Of a stretch of DNA of 64,000 bases, positions 22,019 to 33,998 are shown piece by piece. The translations under genes were made by a program, and so were the position numbers. Origin of the DNA: Buddleja alternifolia. Taxonomy: Eukaryota > Streptophyta > Magnoliopsida > Lamiales > Scrophulariaceae. The DNA is taken from contig CM033396.1 of NCBI GenBank assembly GCA_019426215.1, positions 32,903,154-32,967,153 of the forward strand, in the 5' to 3' direction. Positions within the stretch are counted from its first letter, which is position 1. Every line of letters starts with the position of its first letter. The notes under the pieces were generated by a model that did no database searches, was not told the DNA's origin, and saw only the letters and a program-made list of their open reading frames with translations.

Positions 22019-22985
22019 GTATGTGATTATTGTAGTTCAAGTACAATAATGTAACTTAAAATTTTAAACTTAACAAAATTTAAGGTATTTTTTGAAATTT
22101 TTGGATTTAGCCCATCAAACTCTTTATACAGTTAGTTGTCAAATGTCTTCAGCCCTCACAATAAGAGCCTAGAACTTTAAGGATGAAAATTCAAAACTAA
22201 GCTCAAGACACTAAAGATAGAATAATCAAAGGAAATTTAAAACCAAACTTAGAAAAGAAATTATCAAGTACAAAATGACAAGTCAAAACCAAATTTAGTA
22301 AATTCAAGTTACAAAAACGTAAGGAATGAATTTAAACTATCACAAAAATTCAAAATCAAACTTAGGAAAACAAATTAATAGTGAATCAAAAGAAAACTTC
22401 ACATCCAACTTAGGAATATAACTTTGCAATATAGAAAAAAGTTCCATCCTAAACTTAATAATAATTTAAAAATTAAAAAGAAAATTCATTGGTTGGGTGA
22501 GTTGGATTTCTCTCGCGGACAGGAGGGAACCATGTCACGAGTAAAAGAGGTGGCCAAGGCTTCGAAGTTGGTAACCGCCCTTCCCTTGAGTCTAAGCTGA
22601 AATTTCTTGATCTCTTGTAGAAATGGAGCTTGTCTCATCTAATACTATCTCTGTAATAATCAATCTTGCTTACTATAGAAACTGTCAACCAGCTCTACCG
22701 GTTGAAAATAGAACTCTGTCGTTGGCGATTAAAAGGAGAATTTTCTATACTAGTCAAATTCACTAGAGAAGTGGAAGAAGTGTGCCTTCTTCCTATGTGC
22801 TTGAAGTCGGATTAATTTAAAAAATAAAGAGAAAATTAAAAAATAAACTGGGCAAAATAAATTGATGTATTGAAAGCAAAAATCAACATAGAACTTAACA
22901 AGATAACTTTACTATAATCGAAAACAAAACTAAAAATCAAACGTAGAAAACTAAATTTAAATTATGAAAGTATAATTAATGTTGT
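22019..22985. other. Non-coding stretch without recognised feature
   Basis: AT-rich sequence with A-rich phrases (ACCAAACTTAG, AAAATTCAAAACCAAA) that loosely resemble 7250-7450 and 20160-20360, possibly a third, more diverged relative of the duplicated unit. A less AT-rich patch at 22490-22760 (for example CCATGTCACGAGTAAAAGAG) matches nothing I recognise. No credible coding frame or RNA gene is seen. Confidence 0.4.
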
Positions 22986-24066
22986 AGAAAATGATGGTTC
23001 TAGAATCAAAATTCTTATACAATATGAGAGCCCTCAAATATAATATAAAAGTTGATAAAATATGAAGTGGTAATTACTTGGGCTTTAAGTGGGTTATCAT
23101 CTTTTCCACCAACAGTGATAAGTATATCACTAAAAAGATGAACACAAATCTTCATCTTCTAGAAGGTGAAGTATCTTGAACTTAACAAGTTGGGTAATCT
23201 TCACTTTGCTCAAGGATATCCGCAAATGCACGATCGGATAAATACTCACTCCTCAAGTAGTTGAAGATGAAAATCTCTTCTCTCACATGAGTATTATTTG
23301 GTGGATTTACAATATCAAAATCAAATCACCACCAAGACTTTTGTGAAATGGGACTCTTCCAATAAGCTCTATAAATAGCTTGGCATTCTCCAAGGAAAAG
23401 GGGGGAAGAGACCGAAATACGCAGCAAAAGCATAGAAAGAAAAGGCTTGAAAAGTAAAACAAAAGCACAAGAGAGAGAAAAAAAAACAAAGAGGGTGCTG
23501 CGATTGTGAACAAAAGAAAGAGTTCTGTTGTCTGCTACCTTCAAGCAAGCCAAGGAAAGAAAAAGTGACTTGCATTGTGGAGTGACTGACATGCATTGTT
23601 GGTCATACAATTTCTGCAATTCAGGGAAGAAAAGAAACAAGAAAGAAAGAGAAGATAGAACCGGCTGCCAAATTCACAAAGTACTCGGCGGATCGTATTT
23701 TTGTTCTTCGTATTCATGGCTTGGTAAAATGTATCCTAGTTACAATTTATGCATGTAGTCATCGTATGATTTCTTGATTAATGAAATAAACATTTTTGTT
23801 TCGTTAATGTCTTTTACATCTTATATTATTTATTTATTTATTTTAATTCCTTTAATCGGAGGTAGCCTAGAAGCGTAATTAACGGTTAACATTTATGTTA
23901 ATCGGGAGCAAGTCGAACCCACTCAAATAATAAACACTGTTTACAAATACGAACAAGGGGGATTTCTTGACCAAAAGTTTCGAGTACCCTTTAATGGGGG
24001 TTTTCCAAAATATAAAATGGAAATCAAATACAATAATACCATTTCTCGAAATTTTTCTGTCATCAA
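22986..24066 (+). mobile_element. Probable LTR relic of an Ogre/Tat-type Ty3/gypsy element
   Basis: The stretch has the layout of a transcribed LTR: a TATA box GCTCTATAAATAGCTTGG at about 23370, a purine-rich leader, a polyadenylation-like region (AATGAAATAAACATTTTTG near 23780), and a right edge followed by a sequence resembling the Ogre/Tat primer-binding site. The phrase GGAGGTAGCCTAGAAGCG fits the U5 part of such LTRs. No partner LTR or pol domain is in the window, so only one LTR and a little internal sequence remain. The left limit is a guess. Confidence 0.35.
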
Positions 24067-24071
24067 ATTTC

Positions 24072-24090
24072 TGGCAAGCTCAGTGGGACT
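24072..24090 (+). promoter_or_regulatory. Primer-binding-site-like sequence
   Basis: TGGCAAGCTCAGTGGGACT resembles the TGGCGACTCCACTGGGGAC type of primer-binding site used by Ogre/Tat elements, with several mismatches. It lies just right of the candidate LTR. Confidence 0.35.
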
Positions 24091-24641
24091 TGTTCCTCCT
24101 CCCATCTTTAGGAATTAAAAAAAAAAATTAAGTTTTATATTTGCAATAAATAAATGATTAGAAAAAAGAATCATCATTTATTTATTTTTCTGTCACCTTT
24201 ACTAATCTTTTTGGTTGAGTGTGCAGGAAAGAGATGGTCATTGTCAAGCCGGTTTCATAGTGATCCAAAAAAAGGGGTCAATATCCAAAACATGGAAGGA
24301 TATACTGTTGGCTCATCCAACTACTTGCAATGCCATTCAAGTAGCCCAAGAATATAAATCGGGGCCAAAGAAAATTGTGGGAGCAAAATACCCACAATCA
24401 ATATGATGCATTGAGCCCAATAATAAATGGGTCTCACAAAAATAAAAAGTGGGTAATGAGTCAAAAACTCTAGTACTCCTTTTCAATGGTCAGTGGCCCT
24501 CGGGCACTAAAAGACCACCAATGCACGTGTTGAACCTTATAATAGTGAGGGATGATGGAGTCAATTAAAATGCATTACAAATAAGATAAGATGTTTTCTT
24601 TTTGTGCAGCAGGCATTGTGTCATTGTAACTCATCTATTGT
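24091..24641. other. Unassigned sequence left of the copia element
   Basis: This segment carries two acceptor-like sites (TTGAGTGTGCAG about 24226, TTTTTGTGCAG about 24610) and a frame of 67 codons (24154-24357) without recognisable domain. It may be internal sequence of the Ogre/Tat-like relic. The same host DNA continues after the copia element at 30906. Confidence 0.3.
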
Positions 24642-24646
24642 CTGAC

Positions 24647-25351
24647 TGTTGGTTCAAAACTTCACAACGTATCAAATTGCTAATAACGAAGAAAGATTAT
24701 ATCGAGGCGAGAGAGAACTCTCTATCCTTGACACTAAATTGCCCCTCCTTAGTGGTACGAGTTCTTGCAACAAGTGTCCCAAGATACAATGATATACTTT
24801 TCTGAAGATTGAACCACTTCAATTTCAGAAACAACGAACTTTACTTTTCTGTTGAAATCTCAAGAAAAAGATGAAGATGTTTTTATAGAACTCAAGAACA
24901 CTTAGAGAGAAATATGTTATGTTTTGAGTTGGTGTGTTTCAAAATAGAGGGAATGGTTGCTATTTATAGGCAAAAACCATTGTCATAAGAATCAATCCAC
25001 ACCATCCATTTCTAAGATCAAATCTTAGCCATCCAAGATGCTCCACCACCTTGATGTGCTCATATGTCATTCATGATATATGCATGACATATTTTCCATT
25101 AAAATGTGGTGTGTCATTCATGATATATGCATGACATATTAAATAAAATTATATCAAAATATGGGATACACAAATTCAAACTCTTCACTTTAGCACTTAA
25201 TTTCTCATTCGTTCCGATTAGAGAAATTTGAAATGCTAAACTCATCTACTCGGAACGTAGATTAAGATTATCCAATAATTTTTAGTATCCCGGATACTAA
25301 CGGCATTCGAATTTCCTACCACCACACTTTGTAAAACCATTTTATCCAACA
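24647..25351 (-). repeat. 3' LTR of the copia element
   Basis: 705 bp, with TG...CA ends. In element orientation it starts TGTTGGATAAAATGG. It contains an AACTTAG-poor, AT-rich U3 and two copies of the phrase GTCATTCATGATATATGCAT about 60 bases apart, present in both LTRs. Confidence 0.92.
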
Positions 25352-25363
25352 ATCCCCCACACG
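25352..25363 (-). promoter_or_regulatory. Polypurine tract of the copia element
   Basis: On the minus strand GTGTGGGGGATT lies directly before the 3' LTR and would prime plus-strand DNA synthesis. Confidence 0.8.
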
Positions 25364-25916
25364 AATGAAATTAATGCAATGCATGCTCTTGAGATTTCGA
25401 TTGAAAGTTTATCACATCAGAAGAGATAGCTTTTGGCTTTGAACCTTTCCTAGTGAAATATCATCTGATTTACTAGGCTACCCAATGAACGTGATGTCTT
25501 GAATTGGTCAGCCGTTCGTGTAAACCTAGACAACGATATTCACATAATAAACTTTCAACAGTTTTTCAGTTCTCACGGTTGGGTCCATTTTGGCCGTGGC
25601 ACCCCCTCTTGGTTTCAGAAGTGTTTACATTTTACTCAATGTTGAGGCGGCCTACACCTCACACTTACATAGGTGACTTCCTAATTAAGAGTATCCTGCC
25701 ATACTCCACTTCATTTAGACAGTTTAGGAATCATTAAAAGCCCAGCTTAACCTTTGCTACAACTTGCAGGTTGCACTTCTTTATCATAGGCAATGGGTTT
25801 AGAGTTTATTAATTAACTCTTAAGTGTCTCACTGAATGTTCACAACTTAGTTGTCCCATTGAACCATGATCTTGGGATCTCCAGTCAACATGGTTGGGTT
25901 TCCGCTTTGTCTATTC

Positions 25917-26070
25917 TTAAATTGTAGACTTTAATCTCATTCCTCTTGATAGGCAGTATATTTGATCTCTAGGCAATCCTTTCGTCAAAGGATCTGCAAT
26001 ATTCTCCTTTGATTTCACATAATCAATGAAAATAATCCCGTTAGAGATCAACTGCTTAATGGTATTATGC

Positions 26071-26106
<36 letters not shown>

Positions 26107-29100
26107 CTACTCTGAGCCCTCCCAATTGCCGACATACAGTCGCAATGAATCAAAATCGGAGGCATAGGTTTTTCGCAACAGGGAACATCTCCTAAGAAAT
26201 TTCTTAGCCACTCAGCTTCTTCACCAGCTTTATCTAAAGCTATGAATTCTGATTCCATCGTGGAACGGGCTATGCAAGTTTGCTTAGAAGATTTCCACGA
26301 CACTGCTCCTCCACCAATGGTAAATACATACCCACTTGTGGACTTAGAATCCTTCGTGTCTGATATCCAATTAGCATCGCTGTATCCCTCTATTACAGCT
26401 GGATATCTTGAGTAGTATAATCCATATTCTTTAGTATATTTTAAATACTTAAGAACTCTAGTTAAAGCATTCCAATGCTCTTCACTTGAATTACTCGTGA
26501 ACCTACTCAACTTGCTCATAGAATAAGCTAGATCAGGGCGAGTACAGTTCATGATATACATCAGACTCCCAATGACCCTAGCATATTCTAACTGTGATAC
26601 GGGTTCGCCATGGTTCTTGCGTAGATGAACGCTCAAGTCCACTGGCGTTTTGATTGGTGCACTATCACTCGGAAGGAATCTTTCCAAAACCGTCTCAACG
26701 TAATGAGATTGTGATAAGACTAGTCCTTCAGAAGTCCTCAGGATTTTAATCCCTAAGATGACGTCTGCAAGTCCCATATCCTTCATGTCAAAGTTCTTTT
26801 TTAACATTCCTTTAGTATTCATGATAATTTCATGGTTACTACCCATTATCAACATGTCATCTACATATAGACACACTATGACGTATGCATTATGTGTTTG
26901 TCTAACATACACACATTTATCACACTCGTTGATCTTGAAACCATTTGATAACATTGTGCTATCAAATTTTTCATGCCACTGCTTTGGCGCTTGTTTAAGT
27001 CCATATAACGACTTTACAAGTTTACACACTTTCTTCTCCTTTCCAGGAGCAACATACCCCTCGGGTTGTTCCATGTATATTTCTTCTTCTAATTCTCCAT
27101 TCAAAAACGCAGTCTTAACATCCATTTGATGTATCTCAAGGCTATGCAATGCGGCAATAGCGATGAATAATCTTATGGATGTTATTCTCGTTACCGGAGA
27201 ATAAGTATCGAAGAAATCAAGACCTTCCGTTTGTCGGTATCCTTTGACTACCAAACAAGCCTTATACTTATCAATAGTTCCATCAGCCTTATACTTTCTT
27301 TTCAGAATCCATTTACAGCCTAAAGGCTTACTTCCCTTTGGAAGATCAACCAACTCCCATGTATGGTTGTGTAAAATAGACTCGATTTCACTATTGATAG
27401 CCTCTTTCCAGAGTTGAGCATCTTGACTGGACATAGCTTCCTTAATCGTCCTTGGCTCCCCTTCTAATGTATAAGATACATAATCGAGACCAAATAATTT
27501 TGGAACTCTTGCCCTTTTGCTACGACGTGGTTCTTCGTCCCCAGGATTAGAACTACTCATAGACTCATCAAATATTCTTTTATGAGGAACTTCCTCATTT
27601 CTTTCCTTACTTGGAAAGATATCCTCAAAAAATGAAGCATTTCTAGATTCCATGATAGTACCTTCATGAATCTCAGATATTTCTGATTTATGTACCAGAA
27701 ATCGATAGGCGCTACTATTAAGTGCATAACCTATGAATATGCAATCAATAGTTTTAGGCCCTATCTTAACTTGTTTGGGTTTGGGTATTTCTACCTTAGC
27801 CAAACACCCCCAGACTTTGAGATACTTGTAAGAAGGCTTTTGACCTTTCCAAAGTTTGTATGGAGTCTCACTCCTACTTTTGTGGGGAATCTTGTTAAGG
27901 ATATAATTGGCAGAGAGGATCGCCTCCCCCCACAAATTCTGCGGTAATCCAGAATTTAACATCGCATTCATCATTTCTTTGAGAGTGCGATTCTTGCGTT
28001 CAGCAACGCCATTTGATTGAGGTGAGTATGGTGCCGTCGTTTGATGAATAATTCCAGAGTTGGTACAAAATTCATCAAAAGGCACTCCATATTCTCCACC
28101 TCTATCACTTCGGATAGCTTTTATCCTTTTTTCAAGTTGATTTTCAACTTTCGTTTTGTAATGTGTAAACGCTCCAAGCGCTTCGTCTTTACTTCTTAGT
28201 AGATACACATAACAATACCTTGTGCAATCATCTATTAATGTAATGAAATACTTTTTCCCACCTCTAGTTTGCACAAACTTCAAATCACAGATGTCACTGT
28301 GAATAAGTTCTAGAGGTGCGGTGTTTCTCCCCACTGAAGGAAACGGTTGTTTGACTAGTTTTGCCTCAACACAAATTCCACATTTATGTTCATTTTCAAC
28401 TTTAAAAGTTGGTAGTAAGTTCAAGTTGACCAATCTTCGAATAGTATTATAATTTACATGTCCTAGTCTAACATGCCACAAATTAGAATACTCAAGCAAA
28501 TAAACAGAATTCTCAATAATTTTATTGCTTTCATTTTCAATTACAACAGAGCGGATTACATTCATTACATTCATCTTGAAAAGGCCCTGCTCAAGGTAAC
28601 CTTTTCCAACATAAAATCTTCTCTTTGTTAAAGAAAATCTATCAGCCTCGAAGACTATCTTGAACCCATTCTTGACCAAAGCTGAACCGGATACCAAATT
28701 CTTGCGAATCTCCGAAACATGTAGAACTTCAGTCAATGTCAGTTCTTTGCCTGAAGTCATTTTCAGCACAACTTTCCCCATTCCAACCACTGGAGACGTG
28801 GCCGAGTTTTCCATAAACAATCTGCGTCCATCAGTTGGGGAATAGGACGAGAAAGCATCTCTGTCAAAATAGATATGGCGAGTAGCCCCAGTATCTATGA
28901 ACCACTCCCTCGGGTTGTCCGCCAAATTTGCTTCGAACACGACGGCAGTGAGATTAAGATCAGTCAGATCAATCGGCACCTGGTGGTTAGACAGATCGTC
29001 GATCATTTCATTGATGCCCCGGACATCATTTTCAGCTAGGTGCACTTCATTTTGCACCTGGTTCTTGCCTTTGTTCTGGTTATGGCCAGAACCTTGCTCA

Positions 29101-29393
29101 TGAAACTTGTTTTTCTTGGGCTCTCTACAATCCCTGGCCCAATGACCAGGTTTGTCACAGTTGTGACAGCGATCTCCCGCCCTTGACTGTCCTTTCCAAG
29201 CAACCTTCTTCTTCTGGGGATTTCCTTGGGATTTTCCTTGGAATTTTCTCTTCCGGTCAGAACTCTCCGGAACTTCCTCAATGTTTGCCATTGCCTGCAC
29301 ATGAAGCTTCTTATCTGATCTCCAATTGTCTTCCTCAATTCTGAGTTGGACAACCAAGTCTTCTAGACTCATCTCCTTTCGTTTGTGCTTCAA
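25917..29393 (-). CDS. Copia pol polyprotein: zinc knuckle, protease, integrase, RT, RNase H
   Basis: This 1158-residue frame is uninterrupted. A gag-type zinc knuckle is at 76-89 ([14 protein letters not shown]). The aspartic protease has its DTGA at 167-170. The integrase has a pre-integrase HHCC region (about 304-341) and the catalytic triad D367, D430 and E465. The reverse transcriptase has YVDD at 843-846, preceded by [11 protein letters not shown]. The RNase H carries EGYSDANW near 1002-1009 and ADPLTKGL near the end. All catalytic residues I can check are present. The frame begins downstream of a one-base frameshift that separates it from gag, so the true polyprotein would start at the gag ATG. 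Size and order match intact plant copia elements. Expression from this copy would need frameshifting or complementation. Confidence 0.93.
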
Positions 29394-29461
29394 ATAATTC
29401 TTGAAGTCCCTCCAAGAAGGCGGTAACTTCTCTATGATAGAAGCTACTTGAAAAGACTCAC

Positions 29462-30148
29462 TCAGATGTTCTCAGCATGAACTTCATGTATTATAATTTG
29501 AAGCTCTTGAACTTGACTTGTCACAGACTTAGAGTCCACCATTTTGAAGTCTAAGAACTTCGCGACCACGAACTTCTTTAGTCCGGCGTCCTCAGTTCTA
29601 TACTTCCTGTCCAGTGCCTCCCAGAGGTCTTTGGCAGTCTCTACTAATGAATATACGCTGTAAAGCGAACCACTCAATCCATTGAGTAGGTAATTCCTGC
29701 AAAAGAAATCACCATGTATCCAGGCATCATATGCCTTCCTCAATTCACTATCAGTTGACTCAGCCGGGACATGGGGAGCATTTTCCCTTAAGTACCTTGC
29801 TAGGCTCAAAGTCGTGAGGTAAAACATCTTTTGCTGCCACCTCTTGAAGTCAGCCTCGCTGAACTTCTCCGGCTTTTCAGCCTGAGCCGATATAACAGAA
29901 TTAGCCATTGAAATAAATGGAGGGACCGGAGCAGAGCCAGAACCGGAACCAGGGCCCAGCCCTGAACCGGAACCTAGCCTGGCACCCCCACCAGAGACAA
30001 TGCCAAAACTGGAGCCAGGACCCAGCCTTGAACCGGAACTAAAACCAGAACATCCACCGTAGCCATTGACAATACCGAGACCAAAAATAGCACCCGGTCC
30101 AAGACCGAAATCAAGAGTAGCACCATCAACATTTCCCACATTATCCAT
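29462..30148 (-). CDS. Copia gag N-terminal part, ended by a frameshift
   Basis: The 228-residue frame opens with a glycine/serine-rich low-complexity segment (residues about 13-75), followed by the gag core ([20 protein letters not shown] at about 93-112, then [20 protein letters not shown]). It stops early at HAEN. A different frame then continues gag sequence between about 29460 and 29393 into the pol frame, so a single-base change near 29464 split gag from pol. The ATG is only 46 bases from the 5' LTR. The gag core would build the virus-like particle in the cytoplasm. Confidence 0.88.
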   Translation of the reverse strand: MDNVGNVDGATLDFGLGPGAIFGLGIVNGYGGCSGFSSGSRLGPGSSFGIVSGGGARLGSGSGLGPGSGSGSAPVPPFISMANSVISAQAEKPEKFSEADFKRWQQKMFYLTTLSLARYLRENAPHVPAESTDSELRKAYDAWIHGDFFCRNYLLNGLSGSLYSVYSLVETAKDLWEALDRKYRTEDAGLKKFVVAKFLDFKMVDSKSVTSQVQELQIIIHEVHAENI

Positions 30149-30194
30149 TTGAACAAGTGATAGCTTTTGAACAACAGAAATTTAGTGTTAAGTT

Positions 30195-30900
30195 TGTTGG
30201 TTCAAAACTTCACAAACGTATCAAATTGCTAATAACGAAGAAAGATTATATCGAGGCGAGAGAGAACTCTCTATCCTTAACACTAAATTGCCCCGCCTTG
30301 ATGGTACGAGTTCTTGTAACAAGTGTCCCAAGATACAACGATATACTTTTCTGAAGATTGAACCACTTCAATTTCAGAAACAACGAACTTTACTTTTCTG
30401 TTGAAATCTCAAGAAAAAGATGAAGATGTTTTTATAGAACTCAAAAACACTTAGAGAGAAATATGTTATGTTTTGAGTTGGTGTGTTTCAAAATGGAGGG
30501 AATGGTTGCTATTTATAGGCAAAAACCATTGTCATAAGAATCAATCCACACCATCCATTTCTAAGATCAAATCTTAGCCATCCAAGATGCTCCACCACCT
30601 TGATGTGCTCATATGTCATTCATGATATATGCATGACATATTTTCCATTAAAATGTGGTGTGTCATTCATGATATATGCATGACATATTAAATAAAATTA
30701 TATCAAAATATGGGATACACAAATTCAAACTCTTCACTTTAGCACTTAATTTCTCATTCGTTCCAATTAGAGAAATTCGAAATGCTAAACTCATCTACTT
30801 GGAACGTAGATTAAGATTATCCAATAATCTTTAGTATCCCGGTTACTAACGGCGTTCGAATTTCGTATCACCACACTTTGTAAAACCATTTTATCCAACA
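30195..30900 (-). repeat. 5' LTR of the copia element
   Basis: 706 bp, the partner of 24647-25351. Next to it, in element orientation, comes AACTTAACACTAAATTTC rather than the usual TGGTATCAGAGC initiator-tRNA primer-binding site. The gag ATG follows after 46 bases. Confidence 0.92.
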
Positions 30901-30905
30901 CTGAC

Positions 30906-32240
30906 TCCATAGAATAAACAAGCATGTATGCATATGTCGCAGTCTCCAAATGATCAAGTCAAGATTACATATTCGAGAAATATACAGAGTGCTATTTTGC
31001 AAGAAAGACAACTCAAGTTTATGTTTTTCACTTCAGAAAGTTTAGGCCACTTCAAGGACATTTCCATTAATATAAAAGAATTGTGTTCTCTAAAAACAAT
31101 AACAAAACCAGTAGAAATAAAAAGATGGCAGTATACGCTTTTGAGAGAGGCACAACCAACAGAACAGAAGTTAAAAAGAAGTAGGGAAAGGCCAAAGCAA
31201 GTAACTAAAGCTTCCACATGCTCATTTTTAGTTATTCTGACACAAAATAAAAGAGTTGAGAATTCTGTACCTGGACGTCACTTAAAGCAATGTAAGGGAT
31301 ATTCATATCACTTATACGGAAAGATTTAGGCAAACTTCAAAGATGATCCGATTAATACTGAAACCATTTTTTCTGTCAACAATATGAAACTACTATGAGT
31401 ATTTCCGAGTTTTGAAGATAACTGTTCTGTTAAAATAACATGATACCACTAAACACACCGATCATGGAAACTGGGAAAATCATCCACGATGAGTCGAAGT
31501 ATAGTATTAATCTTCAAACAAAGAGAAGAAAAATAAATTCAGTAAAACAAATTGTTCACTAACAAATAGCTTCTTTCCATAGGATCATTATTTAACTGTA
31601 CTAACAACGATGACCTCTAATTTTCAACTCACAACATGTAGTCTTGGAATGTGAATGGTGACTTCTAATTTTCAACAAGGCCATAGATAACAAAAGAAAA
31701 CATCATGTGTCAATTCTTTAAACAATGTGGCTTATACAATTTCGTCTCACATGCAGTCATATATGTAAAGTCTACATAAAAATCATCAACAAACTGAGAG
31801 GGTGTATACAAGCATTATGTAAGCAATTATATACGAATAAAATTAACGGGTTGCACAAAGAAAACATTTATTATTTCTGAGAGATGAATGATTATTTCTA
31901 ATTCTGCCTTCAAAATTCATGGATTTCCTTACCTTGAAAAGGCAGCCCCTGACATTATTAGTAAGCTCTGAATTTATGCCCCCAAATGTCGAACATTGGA
32001 AGTTGAAAAACATAGGCCTTCAAGATTCAAAAAAATATGGAAAATGAATTCACAAAAGTATATAATCATGAAAATTTTAAATTGAATACTTCATCTATCT
32101 TCCGGGACACAACACAAATTATAATTTTGATCGAGAAATTACTTACAGGATGTTCGAACAATAAACCCAGCGCTATATTTTGATCTTCGAACAAGCATTA
32201 ACCGGAAGAAGAAGACGACCGTGAAATCGCATTTTAGGAG
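30906..32240 (-). other. Non-coding stretch, possibly the 5' part of a broken minus-strand gene
   Basis: Three splice-donor-like sites are visible on the minus strand: CTGTAAGTAATT near 32146, TTTTCAAGGTAAGG near 31932 and CCAGGTACAGAA near 31267. A plausible acceptor AATTCAG or GTCAG lies just upstream of the second. A pyrimidine-rich segment near 32190-32230 could be a leader. No conserved coding sequence is seen: the first ATG there (about 32235) runs only 19 codons. The copia element at 24647-30900 would interrupt this unit. Confidence 0.2.
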
Positions 32241-32814
32241 CTTTGAGTGTGGATGAAAATTTGAAAATAATTGGTATTACTATTATATATAGAAGTGAAA
32301 TTATATCAGTTGGAGTAAGGCTTAAAACGGTGTTGTGGACAATTGGGCTTCTTTTTTTCTGGTTATGTAATGGGCCTTGTCACATCCAAAATATACAAAT
32401 TGGACCAACACGAAAATATAGGAGAATAATAATTAAAATTAAAACTACTAACACGAAAAAGATATGCTTATGTTGTTATATTCTCATTTTTTATTTTTAT
32501 TTTTTTGAAGAAGATTATATTCTCATATTTGATAGAGCTACATTGACCCAATAAATAAACAATATCGACTGCAAATTGGAATTGAATTCCATTAAAATTG
32601 GATATGTGACTACTTTTATAGTAGTTTATTGTCAATAATAGATAGATAACCATAAAATATTTGTTGATTATTTACTACTACTTTTTAATATTATTATGAT
32701 ACTTAATTATAAATTTAATTATTTCACTAGGAAAAACAAAAAAGTAAAATAGGCTTTCAAGTTCAATTAAAATGGCAGTTGGCATGTTATAGTTATGACT
32801 CTAAAACAAATCAA

Positions 32815-33998
32815 GAGGGCCCGTTTGGTAATCATAGCCGTTTCTGTTTGTTCAAAAAAAGCAAACAGAAATACTATTTTTGTTTTTTTCTGTCAAAATT
32901 TTTTACCAAACATGTTAGGTAAATTTTTCTATGTTTGAGAAATTTGAAAATAAAAATATGAAAATATGTTTGGTAGCACATGTAAAGTTGATTATGAATG
33001 TATGATTATCCAATCAGGAAATCAACTAGAAATTCGAGCAACGAGGTGGTGGATAAATTTATAGAGAGGGATGCAGCGCCGACGAACAAGGCCGATGGTA
33101 GTGGACAAACAGCGGAAGAACTAGTAGTGGTGGTTGGCTCACAATCAATGGAATGTTAAAAGAGGAGGCAGTGGTGCCCGGGGGGGCGCGGGGGCGCTTT
33201 GGGATGTGGTGGCAGTGGCGAGGCTCTAGAACTATGAGGTGGTGGTGGAAGTTGGGAAGGATAAGAGCTTTGGGGATAGAATAGGAGGTGACTATAAGGT
33301 TAGTGTTGGTATTGCAATTGGTGGAAGAGAAAACGGGAGGCGGTGGTGGCGATTTTTTTAAAAGGGGGGGGGCGGCTTCGGGATGTGGTGGTGGAAGTAG
33401 GAAAGGAGAAGAGATTTGGGGATAGAGCAGGAGGTGACTATGGTGTTAGTGTTGGTATTAATTTGAATTGGTGGAATAGTATTAATGTTAGGGTTTTGGT
33501 TTTAGGGAAGAAGGTGAAAACGGAAAAGAAATAAATAAATTAACTAGAAAATAGTTAAAGAAATAAAAAAATAATTAATACAATAGAAATTAAAAGAAAA
33601 AATATATATATTATATATCTTAAAAGGATAAGGGTATTTCGATCTTTATACAAAAGTCTGCAAGCAAAATAGTTCGGGGAGTTGGTAAGTGTATATATAT
33701 ATATTTTGAAATAAGGGGGTTTCTTGTTATTTTCTTATTATAGGGGGAAGAGTTGATAACTATACATATCACAGAGAGGTCGTATGTAATTAACCTTTTT
33801 TTAAATCTAAAAATTGTTCTGGGATTTTTTGTAAAACATCTTTTTTGTGTTTGCACTTTTTTTATTAATTTTAAAAATGTTTTTGACAAAGAGAAAACAT
33901 AAACAATTTTACCACACACGTTTTTACTTCTTGTTTTTGGTTTTTCTTGAAACAAAAACATAAAAACTCAAAATAGTATGGTTACCAAACGTGCCCTC
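32815..33998. mobile_element. Terminal-inverted-repeat element, about 1.2 kb, no transposase
   Basis: The left end GAGGGCCCGTTTGGTAATCA is mirrored by TGGTTACCAAACGTGCCCTC at the right. GGGC[C/A]CGTTTGGTAA ends are known from hAT-like MITEs in plants, but I could not find a clear 8-bp target duplication. The interior at 33050-33500 is unusually G-rich (GGTGGTGG words, a GCGCGGGGGCGC patch) and includes an approximate 180-bp direct repeat: GGGGATAGAATAGGAGGTGA and GGGGATAGAGCAGGAGGTGA, each followed by GTTAGTGTTGGTATT. Confidence 0.7.

Larger units (their letters stand above)
24647..30900 (-). mobile_element. Complete Ty1/copia retrotransposon, TSD CTGAC
   Basis: Two LTRs (24647-25351 and 30195-30900) begin TGTTGG and end CCAACA in plus-strand reading. 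They flank gag and pol frames read on the minus strand, and CTGAC stands on both sides (24642-24646, 30901-30905). By eye the LTRs differ at about 16 substitutions and one indel in 705 bases, roughly 2.3%. The domain order protease, integrase, reverse transcriptase, RNase H is diagnostic of Ty1/copia. I do not fix the lineage; the gag core and RT look Tork-like. Confidence 0.95.

Noticed and set aside
23307..23640. Hydrophobic minus-strand frames as a small membrane protein
   Set aside because: They are antisense to a purine-rich LTR leader, which yields Phe/Ser/Leu-rich translations in every minus frame.
22986..24066. Endogenous pararetrovirus (promoter with CTATAAATAG and purine-rich leader)
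   Set aside because: No movement-protein, coat or RT segment of such a virus is nearby. The right edge followed by a primer-binding-like site fits an LTR better.
33343..33534. Glycine/valine-rich 63-codon frame
   Set aside because: It is a product of the G-rich repeat inside the TIR element, with no start context or conserved motif.
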